Positions 19,216 to 33,070 are shown, counted from the first letter of the stretch. The stretch: 64,000 nt of DNA from Pseudomonas putida (GCF_028682455.1 NZ_JANHLD010000001.1:1714001-1778000); one strand, 5' to 3'. Numbers and translations: made by a program. Notes: generated by a model from the sequence alone, not told the origin.

Positions 19216-19282
19216 AAAGGCATCGCGGGGCAAGCCCGCTCCTACAGGATTTTGTAGGAGCGGCTTGCCCCGCGATGCCTTT
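19216..19282. repeat. Inverted REP pair between dauB and rhlB
   Basis: Left arm 19216-19246 and right arm 19253-19282 are inverse complements over 30 positions apart from a single-base deletion, with a 6-nt loop. The core GCGGGGCAAGCC is the P. putida-type REP. It marks the downstream limit of rhlB and the upstream edge of the dau locus. Confidence 0.85.
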
Positions 19283-19288
19283 CAACAA

Positions 19289-20722
19289 TCAGTGATGCTT
19301 GCGCGGTACCGGCTTGAGCAGCTCGGTCGGCGGCATCTCGCAGCTGATCTTGCGGCCCAGCAGCGTCTCGATGGCGGGCAACTGATAGGAGTCGTCTTCA
19401 CCGGCGAAGCTGATCGACACACCGCTGGTACCGGCACGACCGGTACGGCCGATACGGTGCACGTAGTCGTCCGGGTCTTCCGGCAGGGTGAAGTTGATGA
19501 CATGGCTGATGCCGTCGATATGAATACCGCGACCGGCCACATCGGTGGCCACCAGCACGGTGATGCGCCCTTCGCGGAAGCTCTCGAGAGTCTTGATGCG
19601 CTTGTGCTGTGGCACATCGCCGGACAACTGGGCCGCATTGACGCCGTCGCGAACCAGGCGTTCTTCGATACGCCGCACTTCGTCCTTGCGGTTGGCGAAG
19701 ACCATCACCCGTTCCCACTTGTTCTCGGTCACCAGGTTGTACAACAACTTGTACTTGTCGCTGCCGGCCACGGCATACACATGCTGCTCGACGGTCTCGC
19801 TGGCGACGTTTTCCGGCTCGATCTCGACGATGGCAGGGTCGGTGGTCCACTGCTTGGCCAGGTTCATCACGTCTTCGGTGAAGGTGGCGGAGAACAGCAG
19901 GGTCTGGCGTTCGCTCTTGGGTGGGGTCTGGCGGATGATCTGCCGGACCTGGGGGATGAAGCCCATGTCGAGCATACGGTCGGCCTCGTCCAGCACCAGC
20001 ACCTCGACCATGTCCAGGTGCGCTTCGCCGCGCTGGTTGAAGTCCAGCAAGCGACCCGGCGTGGCGACCAGGATGTCGCAGTGACGGGCTTCGAGGGCCT
20101 TGAGCTGCTTGTCGAAGTCCATGCCACCGACAAAGGTCATCACGTTCAGGCCGGTGTACTTGGTCAGCGCAGCCGCGTCCTTGGCGATCTGGACCACCAG
20201 TTCGCGGGTCGGGGCGATGATCAGTGCGCGTGGCTCGCCCATGTAGCGCTCTTTTGGCGGCGGGGTTTGCTGCAGCTGGGTGATGATCGAGATCAGGAAG
20301 GCCGCCGTCTTGCCGGTGCCGGTCTGGGCACGGCCAATGGCATCCTTGCCCCGCAGTGTATAACCCAGCACTTGCGCCTGGATGGGCGTGCAGTACGGGA
20401 AACCGAGGTCATGGATGGCGTGCATCAGTTCGGGAGAGAGCTTGAAATCGTGGAAGCGGGTCTTGCCTTCCTGCGGCTCGACCACGAAGTCTTCCAGCTT
20501 CCAGGTGGAGGCGGCAGGCTTTGGCTTGCGCTCGCGGCGCGGTTTTGGCTCGGCCGGTTTCTCGGCGCGTGCCGGTGTTGCAGCCTCGGCGTCGAGCGGA
20601 GCAGCCGGGGCAGGGGACTGGGGTATTGCCGGGGGCTGCTTCACGGGGGCAGCGGTTTCGGTGGCGAGTTGCTCAACCTCGCTCTTTCCGAACATCTTCT
20701 TGAGTGCTTTGAGCACGGTCAT
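19289..20722 (-). CDS. rhlB: DEAD-box ATP-dependent RNA helicase RhlB
   Basis: RNA helicase of 477 residues, related to the degradosome helicase RhlB. The N-terminal 80 residues are a low-complexity Ala/Pro/Lys extension ([15 protein letters not shown]). Core motifs in order: Q-motif region, [11 protein letters not shown] (I), PTREL (Ia), TPGRL (Ib), LDEADRML (II), SATF (III) and [10 protein letters not shown] (VI). The start is at 20722 ([18 protein letters not shown]). Monocistronic, followed by REP. Confidence 0.93.
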   Translation of the reverse strand: MTVLKALKKMFGKSEVEQLATETAAPVKQPPAIPQSPAPAAPLDAEAATPARAEKPAEPKPRRERKPKPAASTWKLEDFVVEPQEGKTRFHDFKLSPELMHAIHDLGFPYCTPIQAQVLGYTLRGKDAIGRAQTGTGKTAAFLISIITQLQQTPPPKERYMGEPRALIIAPTRELVVQIAKDAAALTKYTGLNVMTFVGGMDFDKQLKALEARHCDILVATPGRLLDFNQRGEAHLDMVEVLVLDEADRMLDMGFIPQVRQIIRQTPPKSERQTLLFSATFTEDVMNLAKQWTTDPAIVEIEPENVASETVEQHVYAVAGSDKYKLLYNLVTENKWERVMVFANRKDEVRRIEERLVRDGVNAAQLSGDVPQHKRIKTLESFREGRITVLVATDVAGRGIHIDGISHVINFTLPEDPDDYVHRIGRTGRAGTSGVSISFAGEDDSYQLPAIETLLGRKISCEMPPTELLKPVPRKHH

Positions 20723-20817
20723 CTCATCAATTGGTTAAGGAATGTACGCCGGCCAGTGTAATGCAAGAATCGGGCGCGGCGTAGTGGATTGCACTGCAAC
20801 TACAGCCAAGGCTGCTT

Positions 20818-21809
<992 letters not shown>

Positions 21810-22838
21810 ATGAAGATGTTGAAATCCACACTGGCAGTGGTTACCGCTGCTACCGCATTGGGTATCAGCGGTCTTGCACAGGCAGGTGCAACCCTGGATG
21901 CAGTACAGAAGAAGGGGTTCGTTCAATGTGGCGTCAGTGACGGCTTGCCGGGTTTCTCGGTCCCGGATGCCAAGGGCACTATCGTCGGAATCGACGCGGA
22001 CGTCTGCCGGGCAGTGGCTGCGGCGGTCTTCGGCGATGCGACGAAGGTCAAGTTCAGCCAGCTCAACGCCAAGGAGCGTTTCACTGCGCTGCAGTCCGGC
22101 GAGGTCGATGTGCTGTCGCGTAACACTACCTGGACCAGCTCCCGTGACGCTGGCATGGGCCTGGTGTTCGCCGGTGTTACCTATTACGACGGCATCGGTT
22201 TCCTGGTGAACAAAAAACTGGGGGTCTCCAGTGCCAAGGAGCTGGACGGTGCAACCATCTGCATCCAGGCCGGTACTACCACCGAACTGAACGTCTCCGA
22301 CTACTTCCGCGCCAATGGCCTGAAGTACACCCCGATCACCTTCGACACCTCCGACGAAAGCGCCAAGTCGCTGGAGTCCGGCCGTTGCGACGTACTGACC
22401 TCCGACAAGTCGCAGCTCTATGCACAGCGCTCCAAGCTGGCCGCCCCGGCCGATTACGTGGTGCTGCCGGAGACCATTTCCAAGGAACCGCTGGGCCCGG
22501 TGGTGCGCAAGGGTGATGAGGAGTGGTTCAGCATCGTCAAATGGACCCTGTTCGCCATGCTCAATGCCGAAGAAATGGGCGTCACTTCCAAGAACGTCGA
22601 GGCCGAGGCCAAGTCCACCAAGAACCCGGACGTCGCACGCATGCTCGGCGCCGACGGCGAATACGGCAAGGACCTGAAGCTGCCGAAGGACTGGGTCGTG
22701 CAGATCGTCAAGCAGGTCGGCAACTACGGTGAAGTCTTCGAGAAGAACCTGGGCAAGGAAACCCCGCTGCAGATCGACCGCGGCCTGAACGCCCTGTGGA
22801 ACAACGGCGGCATCCAGTACGCGCCACCGGTGCGCTGA
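21810..22838 (+). CDS. aapJ: General L-amino-acid ABC transporter, periplasmic binding protein AapJ
   Basis: Periplasmic binding protein of the broad-specificity amino-acid importer AapJQMP, 342 residues. The start is ATG 21810 with GGAGG 5 nt upstream (a start four codons earlier lacks this). Signal peptide MKMLKSTLAVVTAATALGIS ends near AQA. Typical sequence: QKKGFVQCGVSDGLPGFS, VSRNTTWTSSRD-like LSRNTTWTSSRDAG. It is larger than ordinary family-3 binding proteins, as AapJ is. First of four co-directional genes. Confidence 0.95.
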   Translation: MKMLKSTLAVVTAATALGISGLAQAGATLDAVQKKGFVQCGVSDGLPGFSVPDAKGTIVGIDADVCRAVAAAVFGDATKVKFSQLNAKERFTALQSGEVDVLSRNTTWTSSRDAGMGLVFAGVTYYDGIGFLVNKKLGVSSAKELDGATICIQAGTTTELNVSDYFRANGLKYTPITFDTSDESAKSLESGRCDVLTSDKSQLYAQRSKLAAPADYVVLPETISKEPLGPVVRKGDEEWFSIVKWTLFAMLNAEEMGVTSKNVEAEAKSTKNPDVARMLGADGEYGKDLKLPKDWVVQIVKQVGNYGEVFEKNLGKETPLQIDRGLNALWNNGGIQYAPPVR

Positions 22839-22908
22839 TGCTGCACCCTGCGGCGGCAAATGGGCCGCCGCAGGTTGTTGTTCATCTCCCTTTTCTCCGG
22901 GGCATTAC

Positions 22909-24087
22909 ATGCAAAATCAAATCGGCGCACCCAGGGGGCTATCCCTGAGCGATCCACGTGTGCGTGCGTGGCTGTTCCAGATACTCACCATCGTCTTCGT
23001 GGTCGGCATTGGCTGGTATCTGTTCCATAACACCCAGACCAACCTGCAACACCGGGGCATCACCTCGGGCTTCGACTTTCTCGAGCGCAGCGCCGGCTTC
23101 GGCATCGCGCAAAACCTGATCCCCTACACCGAGCAGGACAGCTATGCCCGGGTATTCGTCATCGGTTTGCTCAACACGCTGCTGGTGACCTTTGTCGGCA
23201 TCATCCTGGCGACCCTGCTGGGGTTCATCATCGGTGTGGCCCGGTTGTCACCGAACTGGATGATCAACAAGCTGGCCACGGTGTATGTCGAGACTTTCCG
23301 TAACATCCCGCCGCTGCTGCAGATCCTGTTCTGGTACTTCGCGGTGTTCCTGACCCTGCCGGGACCGCGGGGCAGTATCAATATCAACGACGCCTTCTTT
23401 ATCAGCAACCGGGGCCTGAACATGCCCGGTGCTTCCATGGCCGAGGGATTCTGGCCATTCGTCGTCAGCCTGGTGCTGGCCGTGCTTGCCATCGTGGTGA
23501 TGGTGCGCCTGGCCAACCGGCGCTTCGAGGCCACCGGCGAGCCGTTCCACAAGTTCTGGGTCGGGTTGTTCCTGTTCCTGGGCATTCCGGCGCTCTGTGT
23601 CCTGCTGTTCGGCAGCCCGCTGCACTGGGAAATGCCCCAGCTCAAGGGTTTCAACTTCGTTGGCGGCTGGGTGCTGATCCCGGAACTGCTGGCCCTGACC
23701 CTGGCCCTGACCATCTACACCGCCGCGTTCATCGCCGAGATCGTGCGCTCGGGCATTCGCTCGGTCAGCTATGGCCAGACGGAGGCAGCCCGCTCGCTCG
23801 GGCTGCGCGAGGGGCCGACGCTGCGCAAGGTGATCATTCCCCAGGCGCTGCGGGTGATCATTCCTCCGCTGACCAGCCAATACCTGAACCTGGCGAAGAA
23901 CTCTTCGCTGGCAGCCGGCATCGGTTATCCGGAAATGGTGTCGTTGTTCGCCGGGACCGTGCTCAACCAGACCGGCCAGGCCATCGAGGTGATCGCCATC
24001 ACCATGAGCGTGTACCTGGCCATCAGTATCAGCATCTCCCTGCTGATGAACTGGTACAACAAGCGCATTGCGCTGATCGAGCGGTGA
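22909..24087 (+). CDS. aapQ: General L-amino-acid ABC transporter permease AapQ
   Basis: Inner-membrane permease of 392 residues, about 8 predicted membrane segments. The inner-membrane HisM-type EAA loop is visible as YGQTEAARSLGLREGPTLRK. The large size with inserted periplasmic/central region distinguishes AapQ from short HisQ-type permeases. It is 70 nt downstream of aapJ and 10 nt upstream of aapM. Confidence 0.95.
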   Translation: MQNQIGAPRGLSLSDPRVRAWLFQILTIVFVVGIGWYLFHNTQTNLQHRGITSGFDFLERSAGFGIAQNLIPYTEQDSYARVFVIGLLNTLLVTFVGIILATLLGFIIGVARLSPNWMINKLATVYVETFRNIPPLLQILFWYFAVFLTLPGPRGSININDAFFISNRGLNMPGASMAEGFWPFVVSLVLAVLAIVVMVRLANRRFEATGEPFHKFWVGLFLFLGIPALCVLLFGSPLHWEMPQLKGFNFVGGWVLIPELLALTLALTIYTAAFIAEIVRSGIRSVSYGQTEAARSLGLREGPTLRKVIIPQALRVIIPPLTSQYLNLAKNSSLAAGIGYPEMVSLFAGTVLNQTGQAIEVIAITMSVYLAISISISLLMNWYNKRIALIER

Positions 24088-24097
24088 GGACACGCGC

Positions 24098-25195
24098 ATG
24101 AGTACCCACGTTTTCAAACCTGATATGCCGCCACCGGTGAAGACCGTCGGCGTGCTGGCCTGGATGCGCGCCAACCTGTTCTCCAGCTGGCTCAATACCT
24201 TGCTTACGCTGTTTGCCCTGTACCTGGTCTGGCTGATAGTGCCACCGCTGCTGCAGTGGTCGATCTTCGATGCCAACTGGGTGGGCACCACCCGCGCCGA
24301 CTGCACCAAGGAGGGCGCCTGCTGGGTGTTCATCCAGCAGCGTTTCGGCCAGTTCATGTATGGCTACTACCCCACCGAGCTGCGCTGGCGGGTCGACCTG
24401 ACCGTGTGGCTGGCGGTGATCGGTGCAGCGCCGCTGTTCATCTCGCGCTTCCCGCGCAAGGCAGTCTATGGCCTGAGCTTCCTGGTGCTGTATCCGATCA
24501 TTGCCTACACCTTGCTGCACGGTGGCTACCTGGGCCTTGAAACGGTACCGACCAGTCGCTGGGGCGGCCTGATGCTGACACTGGTGATTGCCACCGTGGG
24601 CATCGTCGGCGCCTTGCCGCTGGGCATCCTGCTGGCCTTGGGGCGGCGTTCGAACATGCCGGCAGTGAAGGTGGTGTGTGTGACCTTCATCGAGTTCTGG
24701 CGCGGCGTGCCGTTGATCACGGTGCTGTTCATGTCGTCGGTGATGTTGCCGCTGTTCCTGCCCGAAGGCATGAGCTTCGACAAGCTGCTGCGGGCCATGA
24801 TCGGGGTGATCCTGTTCCAGTCGGCGTACATCGCCGAAGTCGTGCGCGGCGGCCTGCAGGCCATTCCCAAGGGGCAGTACGAAGCGGCTGCGGCCATGGG
24901 CCTGGGCTACTGGCGTTCGATGGGCCTGGTGATCCTGCCGCAAGCGCTGAAGCTGGTGATTCCCGGCATCGTCAATACCTTCATCGCCCTGTTCAAGGAC
25001 ACCAGCCTGGTGATCATCATCGGCCTGTTCGACCTGCTCAACAGCGTCAAGCAAGCCGCTGCCGACCCGACCTGGCTGGGCATGGCGACCGAGGGCTACG
25101 TGTTCGCCGCCCTGGTTTTCTGGATTTTCTGTTTCGGTATGTCCCGCTACTCCATGCATCTGGAGCGCAAGCTGGACACAGGCCACAAGCGTTAG
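24098..25195 (+). CDS. aapM: General L-amino-acid ABC transporter permease AapM
   Basis: Second permease subunit, 365 residues. The EAA loop reads [19 protein letters not shown]. Multiple hydrophobic segments lie at about 28-52, 100-160, 165-260 and 310-350. It pairs with AapQ in the membrane. Ten nt separate it from both aapQ and aapP, so the operon is compact. Confidence 0.95.
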   Translation: MSTHVFKPDMPPPVKTVGVLAWMRANLFSSWLNTLLTLFALYLVWLIVPPLLQWSIFDANWVGTTRADCTKEGACWVFIQQRFGQFMYGYYPTELRWRVDLTVWLAVIGAAPLFISRFPRKAVYGLSFLVLYPIIAYTLLHGGYLGLETVPTSRWGGLMLTLVIATVGIVGALPLGILLALGRRSNMPAVKVVCVTFIEFWRGVPLITVLFMSSVMLPLFLPEGMSFDKLLRAMIGVILFQSAYIAEVVRGGLQAIPKGQYEAAAAMGLGYWRSMGLVILPQALKLVIPGIVNTFIALFKDTSLVIIIGLFDLLNSVKQAAADPTWLGMATEGYVFAALVFWIFCFGMSRYSMHLERKLDTGHKR

Positions 25196-25205
25196 GAGTG
25201 TTCCC

Positions 25206-25970
<765 letters not shown>

Positions 25971-25978
25971 CAGTAGAA

Positions 25979-26058
25979 GCGGGCTTGCCCCGCGATGAGG
26001 CCGCTAGAGGCGATACATTCAAGTCGCCTCTAGCGGCCTCATCGCGGGACAAGCCCGC
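25979..26058. repeat. REP pair forming a 35-bp near-perfect hairpin
   Basis: Left arm 25979-26013 and right arm 26024-26058 are inverse complements at 34 of 35 positions, with a 10-nt loop. Half of each arm is the REP core (GCGGGCTTGCCCCGCGAT) and half is the extra GAGGCCGCTAGAGGCGA. It sits between the convergent aapP and algW genes and may end both transcripts. Confidence 0.9.
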
Positions 26059-26070
26059 TCCTGCAAGTAA

Positions 26071-27228
<1,158 letters not shown>

Positions 27229-27465
27229 TGAACGAATCCTGGGAGTGGGCAGAGGGCCGCTAAAACTGCGTGGGAGCGAGCGCGCGCGATCATACTTCGG
27301 CCGAAGCCTTGCAGGAACTGTTAAATCGCAACATGAGCCGTCGATACCGCGAGCAGGCCCCCAGGCAGCCGCCGTCGGTTTCCCCAAACCCGGCGACGGC
27401 CCATAATGGCGGTCATTATACGGGGCCTTGCGCCGCACTGAACTGCTGAATTGAGGAGTCTTTTC

Positions 27466-28224
27466 ATGGCTGTTGCCCTGAGCACCCTGGTCGAGGAAGC
27501 CGAACGCTACCTTGGCAGCGCAAAAATCCAGGATTACTGCCCCAATGGCCTGCAGGTCGAAGGTCGGCCCCAGGTCACTCGCATCGTCAGCGGTGTTACC
27601 GCGAGCCAGGCGCTGCTGGATGCGGCGGTCGACGCCGATGCCGACCTGGTGCTGGTGCACCACGGCTACTTCTGGAAGGGCGAAAACCCCTGCATCACCG
27701 GCATGAAGCAGCGTCGGTTGAAAACCCTGCTCAAGAACGACCTGAGCCTGCTGGCCTATCACTTGCCGCTGGACCTGCACTCGGAGGTCGGTAACAACGT
27801 GCAGTTGGCCAGGCAGCTCGACATCACCGTCGAGGGCCCGCTGGACCCGGAAAACCCGCGGGTGGTCGGCCTGGTCGGCTCATTGGCCGAGCCGATGTCG
27901 GCCCGCGACTTTGCCCGCAAGGTGCAAGAGGTCATGGGCCGCGAGCCACTGGTGATCGAAGGTGAGCGGATCATTCGCCGGGTCGGCTGGTGCACTGGCG
28001 GTGGCCAGGGCTACATCGACCAGGCCGTAGCCGCCGGAGTCGACCTGTACCTCAGCGGTGAAGCATCGGAGCAGACTTTCCACAGCGCACGGGAAAACGG
28101 CATCAGCTTTATCGCCGCCGGCCACCATGCCACAGAGCGTTATGGTGTGCAGGCCCTGGGCGAATACCTGGCTCGTCGCTTTGCTTTGGAGCACCTGTTC
28201 ATCGACTGTCCGAACCCGATCTGA
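27466..28224 (+). CDS. NIF3/YqfO-like protein (GTP cyclohydrolase I type 2 homologue)
   Basis: DUF34/NIF3 metal-binding protein of 252 residues, a widespread family of unsettled function. Start ATG 27466 has GAGGAG 8 nt upstream. Conserved pieces are QDYCPNGLQVEG, LVLVHHGYFWKGE with the metal histidines (VHHG), the LPLDLHSEVGNN stretch, GEASEQT and AAGHHATERYG. It is divergent from algW (237 bp apart) and upstream of cysD. Confidence 0.93.
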   Translation: MAVALSTLVEEAERYLGSAKIQDYCPNGLQVEGRPQVTRIVSGVTASQALLDAAVDADADLVLVHHGYFWKGENPCITGMKQRRLKTLLKNDLSLLAYHLPLDLHSEVGNNVQLARQLDITVEGPLDPENPRVVGLVGSLAEPMSARDFARKVQEVMGREPLVIEGERIIRRVGWCTGGGQGYIDQAVAAGVDLYLSGEASEQTFHSARENGISFIAAGHHATERYGVQALGEYLARRFALEHLFIDCPNPI

Positions 28225-28360
28225 AGCTAAAACGGCAGGGCATATTCTTATACTGTTTCGTTCTAGTTGGGCGCCTAAATAGAATCGAGTGCTGTGATAA
28301 AGTGGCCCGCTCGAACACGGCCCGCTGGCCGTCCATAAGATCGTATTTCCGTGAGTAGCC

Positions 28361-29278
28361 ATGGTCGACAAACTGACGCATTTGAAACAGTTGGAGGCGG
28401 AGAGCATCCACATCATTCGTGAGGTGGCCGCCGAGTTCGATAACCCGGTGATGCTGTACTCGATCGGCAAGGATTCGGCCGTGATGCTGCATCTGGCACG
28501 CAAGGCCTTTTTCCCGGGCAAGTTGCCGTTTCCGGTGATGCACGTCGACACCCAGTGGAAGTTCCAGGAGATGTACAGCTTCCGCGACAAGATGGTCGAG
28601 GAAATGGGCCTGGAGCTGATCACTCACGTGAACCCGGACGGCATCGCCCAGGGCATCAACCCGTTCACTCACGGCAGCGCCAAGCACACCGACATCATGA
28701 AGACCGAGGGCCTGAAACAGGCGCTCGACAAGTACGGCTTCGATGCCGCCTTCGGTGGTGCCCGCCGCGACGAAGAAAAGTCCCGGGCCAAGGAGCGCGT
28801 CTATTCGTTCCGCGACAGCAAGCACCGCTGGGACCCGAAGAACCAGCGTCCGGAGCTGTGGAACGTCTACAACGGCAAGGTCAACAAGGGCGAATCGATT
28901 CGTGTCTTCCCCCTGTCGAACTGGACCGAACTGGATATCTGGCAGTACATCTACCTCGAAGGCATCCCGATCGTGCCGCTGTATTTCGCCGCCGAGCGCG
29001 AAGTGATCGAGAAGAATGGCACCCTGATCATGATCGACGACGAGCGCATCCTCGAGCACCTCTCGGAGGAAGAAAAAGCCCGCATCGTCAAAAAGAAAGT
29101 GCGCTTCCGTACCCTTGGCTGCTACCCATTGACGGGTGCGGTGGAGTCCGAGGCCGAAAGCCTCACCGACATCATCCAGGAAATGCTCCTGACCCGTACG
29201 TCCGAGCGTCAGGGCCGTGTCATCGACCACGATGGCGCAGGTTCGATGGAAGACAAAAAACGGCAAGGCTATTTCTAA
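28361..29278 (+). CDS. cysD: Sulfate adenylyltransferase subunit 2 CysD
   Basis: Small subunit of ATP sulfurylase, 305 residues. Forms APS from sulfate and ATP in assimilatory sulfur metabolism. The PP-loop motif is [14 protein letters not shown], followed by [16 protein letters not shown] and the VYSFRDS and FRTLGCYP segments. It is 14 nt from cysNC, co-transcribed. The 136-bp upstream gap probably holds a CysB-activated promoter, but I could not define it. Confidence 0.97.
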   Translation: MVDKLTHLKQLEAESIHIIREVAAEFDNPVMLYSIGKDSAVMLHLARKAFFPGKLPFPVMHVDTQWKFQEMYSFRDKMVEEMGLELITHVNPDGIAQGINPFTHGSAKHTDIMKTEGLKQALDKYGFDAAFGGARRDEEKSRAKERVYSFRDSKHRWDPKNQRPELWNVYNGKVNKGESIRVFPLSNWTELDIWQYIYLEGIPIVPLYFAAEREVIEKNGTLIMIDDERILEHLSEEEKARIVKKKVRFRTLGCYPLTGAVESEAESLTDIIQEMLLTRTSERQGRVIDHDGAGSMEDKKRQGYF

Positions 29279-29292
29279 GTTAGGGTCTCTTC

Positions 29293-31194
29293 ATGTCGCA
29301 CCAATCTGATCTGATCAGCGAGGACATCCTCGCTTACCTGGCCCAGCACGAACGCAAAGAACTGCTGCGCTTTTTGACCTGCGGTAACGTCGATGACGGC
29401 AAGAGCACCTTGATCGGGCGCCTGCTGCACGACTCGAAGATGATCTACGAAGACCATCTCGAAGCTATCACCCGCGACTCGAAGAAAGTCGGCACCACAG
29501 GCGACGATATCGACCTGGCGCTGCTGGTCGATGGCTTGCAGGCCGAGCGGGAGCAGGGCATCACCATCGACGTGGCCTATCGCTACTTCTCGACGGCCAA
29601 GCGCAAGTTCATCATCGCCGACACCCCGGGCCACGAGCAGTACACCCGCAACATGGCCACCGGTGCGTCCACCTGCGACCTGGCAATCATCCTGGTCGAT
29701 GCCCGCTACGGCGTGCAGACCCAGACCCGCCGCCACAGCTACATTGCCTCGCTGCTGGGCATCAAGCACATCGTCGTTGCCGTGAACAAGATGGACCTCA
29801 AGGGCTTCGACGAGGGCGTGTTCGAGAGCATCAAGGCCGACTACCTGGCGTTTGCCGAAGCCATCAACATGGCGCCTAGCAGCCTGCACTTCGTGCCGAT
29901 GTCGGCGCTCAAGGGCGACAACGTGGTCAACCGCAGCGAGCGTTCGCCGTGGTACACCGGCCCTGCGTTGATGGAAATCCTCGAAACCGTCGAAGTGGCA
30001 GCCGATCGCAACTTCACCGACCTGCGCTTCCCGGTGCAGTACGTCAACCGTCCGAACCTGAACTTCCGCGGCTTTGCCGGTACCCTGGCCAGTGGCGTGG
30101 TACACAAGGGCGACGAGATCGTCGTACTGCCGTCGGGCAAGAGCAGCCGGGTCAAGTCCATCGTCACCTTCGAAGGTGAGCTGGAGAACGCCGGCCCCGG
30201 CCAGGCCGTGACCCTGACCATGGAAGACGAGATCGACATCTCCCGTGGCGACCTGCTGGTGCATGCCGACAATGTCCCGCCGGTGACCGACCAGTTCGAC
30301 GCCATGCTGGTATGGATGGCCGAAGAGCCGATGCTGCCGGGCAAGAAATACGACATCAAGCGCGCGACCAGCTACGTCCCGGGTTCGATTGCCAGCATCA
30401 GCCACAAGGTCGATGTGAACACCCTGGAGCAAGGTGCGGCCAGCGCCCTGCAACTGAACGAGATCGGCAAGGTCAAGGTCAGCCTGGATGCACCGATCGC
30501 TCTGGACGGTTACGACAGCAACCGCACCACCGGCGCCTTTATCGTCATCGACCGCCTGACCAACGGCACTGTCGGCGCCGGCATGATCATCGCGCCGCCG
30601 GTCGTGCCGCACGGCACCATCGGCCAGCATGGCAAGTTGGCTCACGTGGCCACCGAAGAACGAGCCCTGCGTTTTGGCCAGCAGCCAGCCACCGTGCTGT
30701 TCAGCGGCCTGTCGGGCGCGGGCAAGAGCACCCTGGCCTATGCCGTTGAGCGCAAGCTGTTCGACATGGGTCGGGCGGTCTATGTGCTCGATGGCCAGAA
30801 CCTGCGTCACGACCTGAACAAGGGCCTGCCGCAGGACCGCGCCGGGCGTACTGAAAACTGGCGTCGTGCGGCTCACGTAGCGCGTCAGTTCAACGAAGCC
30901 GGCCTGCTGACCCTGGCCGCCTTCGTCGCCCCGGATGCCGAGGGCCGCGAACAGGCCAAGGCACTGATCGGCAAGGAGCGCTTGCTCACCGTTTACGTGC
31001 AGGCATCGCCGATGGCTTGCCGTGAGCGTGACCCACAGGGCCTGTATGCCGCTGGTGGCGACAACATTCCGGGTGAGAGCTTCCCGTACGACGTGCCGCT
31101 GGATGCGGATCTGGTGGTCGATACGCAGAATGTCGGCCTGGAAGAGGGCGTCAAGCAGGTACTGGAACTGCTGCGTAAGCGTGGCGCTATCTAA
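29293..31194 (+). CDS. cysNC: Fused sulfate adenylyltransferase GTPase (CysN) and APS kinase (CysC)
   Basis: Bifunctional 633-residue protein. Residues about 1-445 are the CysN GTPase that drives APS formation: GNVDDGKS at 31-38, DTPGHEQY and NKMD. Residues about 455-633 are the CysC APS kinase: Walker [10 protein letters not shown] near 470, the FVAP segment and [13 protein letters not shown]. This fusion is usual in Pseudomonas; E. coli has separate genes. Operon partner of cysD, closed by an intrinsic terminator. Confidence 0.97.
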   Translation: MSHQSDLISEDILAYLAQHERKELLRFLTCGNVDDGKSTLIGRLLHDSKMIYEDHLEAITRDSKKVGTTGDDIDLALLVDGLQAEREQGITIDVAYRYFSTAKRKFIIADTPGHEQYTRNMATGASTCDLAIILVDARYGVQTQTRRHSYIASLLGIKHIVVAVNKMDLKGFDEGVFESIKADYLAFAEAINMAPSSLHFVPMSALKGDNVVNRSERSPWYTGPALMEILETVEVAADRNFTDLRFPVQYVNRPNLNFRGFAGTLASGVVHKGDEIVVLPSGKSSRVKSIVTFEGELENAGPGQAVTLTMEDEIDISRGDLLVHADNVPPVTDQFDAMLVWMAEEPMLPGKKYDIKRATSYVPGSIASISHKVDVNTLEQGAASALQLNEIGKVKVSLDAPIALDGYDSNRTTGAFIVIDRLTNGTVGAGMIIAPPVVPHGTIGQHGKLAHVATEERALRFGQQPATVLFSGLSGAGKSTLAYAVERKLFDMGRAVYVLDGQNLRHDLNKGLPQDRAGRTENWRRAAHVARQFNEAGLLTLAAFVAPDAEGREQAKALIGKERLLTVYVQASPMACRERDPQGLYAAGGDNIPGESFPYDVPLDADLVVDTQNVGLEEGVKQVLELLRKRGAI

Positions 31195-31212
31195 GCGTCT
31201 GGCGTGAACAAC

Positions 31213-31238
31213 AAACCCCACCTCGGTGGGGTTTTTTA
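31213..31238 (+). terminator. Intrinsic terminator of cysD-cysNC
   Basis: AACCCCACC and GGTGGGGTT form a 9-bp stem with a 2-nt loop (likely 4 in practice), followed by a run of six T. Confidence 0.92.
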
Positions 31239-31266
31239 TTGGCGATACAAAAGCATCGCGAAGCTA

Positions 31267-31746
31267 CTAGATATGCTTCTCCGAGACCGGAATGACTCGC
31301 TTCTCCTTCACCGCCTTGAACGAGAAACTCGAATAGATTTCCTTCACCCCCGGCAAACGTTGCAACACCTCCCGGGCAAACTCGCCAAACGATTCCAGGT
31401 CCCGCGCCAATATCTCCAGCAGGAAGTCATAGCGCCCGGAGATGTTGTGGCAGGCCACGATCTCGGGGATTTCCATCAGCCGTTGCTCGAAGGCGCGGGC
31501 CATTTCCTTGGTGTGCGAGTCCATCATGATGCTGACAAATGCCGTGACGCCGAAGCCCAGGGCCTTGGGCGAAAGGATCGCCTGGTAGCCGGTGATGTAG
31601 CCGCCTTCTTCGAGCAACTTGACCCTTCGCCAACACGGCGAGGTGGTCAGGGCGACGCTGTCGGCCAGTTCGGAAACGGTCAGGCGGGCGTTGTCCTGCA
31701 GGGCGGCGAGCAGGGCACGGTCGGTACGGTCGATGGTGGCAGGCAT
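31267..31746 (-). CDS. mdeR: Lrp/AsnC-family regulator MdeR
   Basis: Regulator of 159 residues with an N-terminal HTH (IDRTDRALLAALQDNARLTV, TTSPCWRRVKLLEE) and a C-terminal ligand-binding RAM domain. It is divergent from mdeA, matching the mdeR-mdeAB arrangement described for P. putida, where the product activates methionine catabolism. Start at MPATIDRTD (31746) is chosen over an ATG nine codons upstream because the family begins here. The name rests on position and family, not on function shown here. Confidence 0.85.
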   Translation of the reverse strand: MPATIDRTDRALLAALQDNARLTVSELADSVALTTSPCWRRVKLLEEGGYITGYQAILSPKALGFGVTAFVSIMMDSHTKEMARAFEQRLMEIPEIVACHNISGRYDFLLEILARDLESFGEFAREVLQRLPGVKEIYSSFSFKAVKEKRVIPVSEKHI

Positions 31747-31873
31747 AATTTGCCCTCGGTGGCCTGGATTCATTGTTTTTTTATCAACAACCCTGATCTT
31801 GGGTGGTCATATTTGGAAAAAAATCAGCACCTCAGTGGCATAAGCTTATAACAAACCACAAGAGGCTGTTGTC

Positions 31874-33070
31874 ATGAGCGGCTCCACCAAGGATTCAGGT
31901 TTCGCTACCCGTGCCATTCACCACGGCTACGACCCGCTGGCCAACCAGGGGGCGCTGGTGCCTCCGGTGTACCAGACGGCCACTTTCGCCTTTCCTTCCG
32001 TTGAATACGGCGCCGCCTGCTTCGCTGGCGAAGAGGGCGGGCATTTCTACAGTCGTATTTCCAATCCCACCCTGGCCCTGCTCGAAACACGGATGGCTTC
32101 GCTGGAAGGTGGCGAGGCCGGGTTGGCACTGGCTTCCGGCATGGGCGCGATCACCGCGACCTTGTGGACCCTGCTGCGACCCGGTGACGAGGTATTGGTG
32201 GGGCGAACCCTGTACGGCTGCACCTTCGCCTTCCTGCACCATGGTATCGGCGAGTTCGGGGTCAAGGTCCGGCATGTGGACATGGCCGACCTGGCCGCCG
32301 TGGCGGCGGCAATCAGCCCTAGAACCAAAGTGATCTACTTCGAGACCCCAGCCAATCCGAACATGCAGATGGCCGACATCGCTGCCGTGGCCAGGCTTGC
32401 GCACCAGCACGACATCAAGGTGGTGGTCGACAACACGTACTGCACGCCATACCTGCAGCGTCCGCTGGAGTTGGGCGCTGACCTTGTGGTGCATTCGGCC
32501 ACCAAGTACCTGAGTGGCCATGGCGACATTACCGCCGGCCTGGTGGTGGGGCGCAAAGCGCTGGTCGATCGGATTCGTCTCGAAGGCCTGAAAGACATGA
32601 CCGGTGCGGTGATGTCGCCCCATGATGCAGCCTTGCTGATGCGCGGCATGAAGACCCTCACCTTGCGCATGGAGCGTCATTGCAGCAATGCCCAGGTCAT
32701 CGCTGAGTTCCTCCAGCAACACCCGGCAGTGGAAATGATCAACTATCCCGGTTTGCCGAGTTTCGCCCAGTACCAACTGGCCCGCGAGCAGATGCGCCTG
32801 CCCGGCGGCATGATCGCGTTCGAACTCAAGGGTGGGATCGCAGCTGGGCGGCGATTCATGAACGCCCTGCAGCTGTTCAGCCGGGCAGTCAGCCTCGGGG
32901 ATGCCGAGTCCCTCGCCCAGCACCCGGCGAGCATGACCCATTCCAGCTATACCCCAGAGGAGCGTGCCCAGTACGGTATCTCCGAGGGGCTGGTGCGGTT
33001 GTCGGTCGGTCTCGAGGATATCGATGATCTGCTGGCAGATATCGAGCAGGCGCTGAAGGCCTGTGTCTGA
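31874..33070 (+). CDS. mdeA: L-methionine gamma-lyase MdeA
   Basis: PLP enzyme cleaving L-methionine to methanethiol, ammonia and 2-ketobutyrate. Exactly 398 residues, the length of the P. putida enzyme. The PLP lysine is K211 in HSATKYLSGH, with the active-site Y114 and C116 (LYGCTF) at the positions known for this enzyme; C116 separates it from cystathionine gamma-lyases. The overlapping mdeB follows immediately. Confidence 0.95.
   Translation: MSGSTKDSGFATRAIHHGYDPLANQGALVPPVYQTATFAFPSVEYGAACFAGEEGGHFYSRISNPTLALLETRMASLEGGEAGLALASGMGAITATLWTLLRPGDEVLVGRTLYGCTFAFLHHGIGEFGVKVRHVDMADLAAVAAAISPRTKVIYFETPANPNMQMADIAAVARLAHQHDIKVVVDNTYCTPYLQRPLELGADLVVHSATKYLSGHGDITAGLVVGRKALVDRIRLEGLKDMTGAVMSPHDAALLMRGMKTLTLRMERHCSNAQVIAEFLQQHPAVEMINYPGLPSFAQYQLAREQMRLPGGMIAFELKGGIAAGRRFMNALQLFSRAVSLGDAESLAQHPASMTHSSYTPEERAQYGISEGLVRLSVGLEDIDDLLADIEQALKACV

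Noticed and set aside
25979..26058. Long hairpin as an insertion-sequence end
   Set aside because: No transposase gene and no target-site duplication nearby; the REP core explains it.
29275..31221. 648-codon minus-strand frame opposite cysNC
   Set aside because: Same GC effect. The composition (rich in Arg, His, Gly, Gln) is typical of antisense frames.
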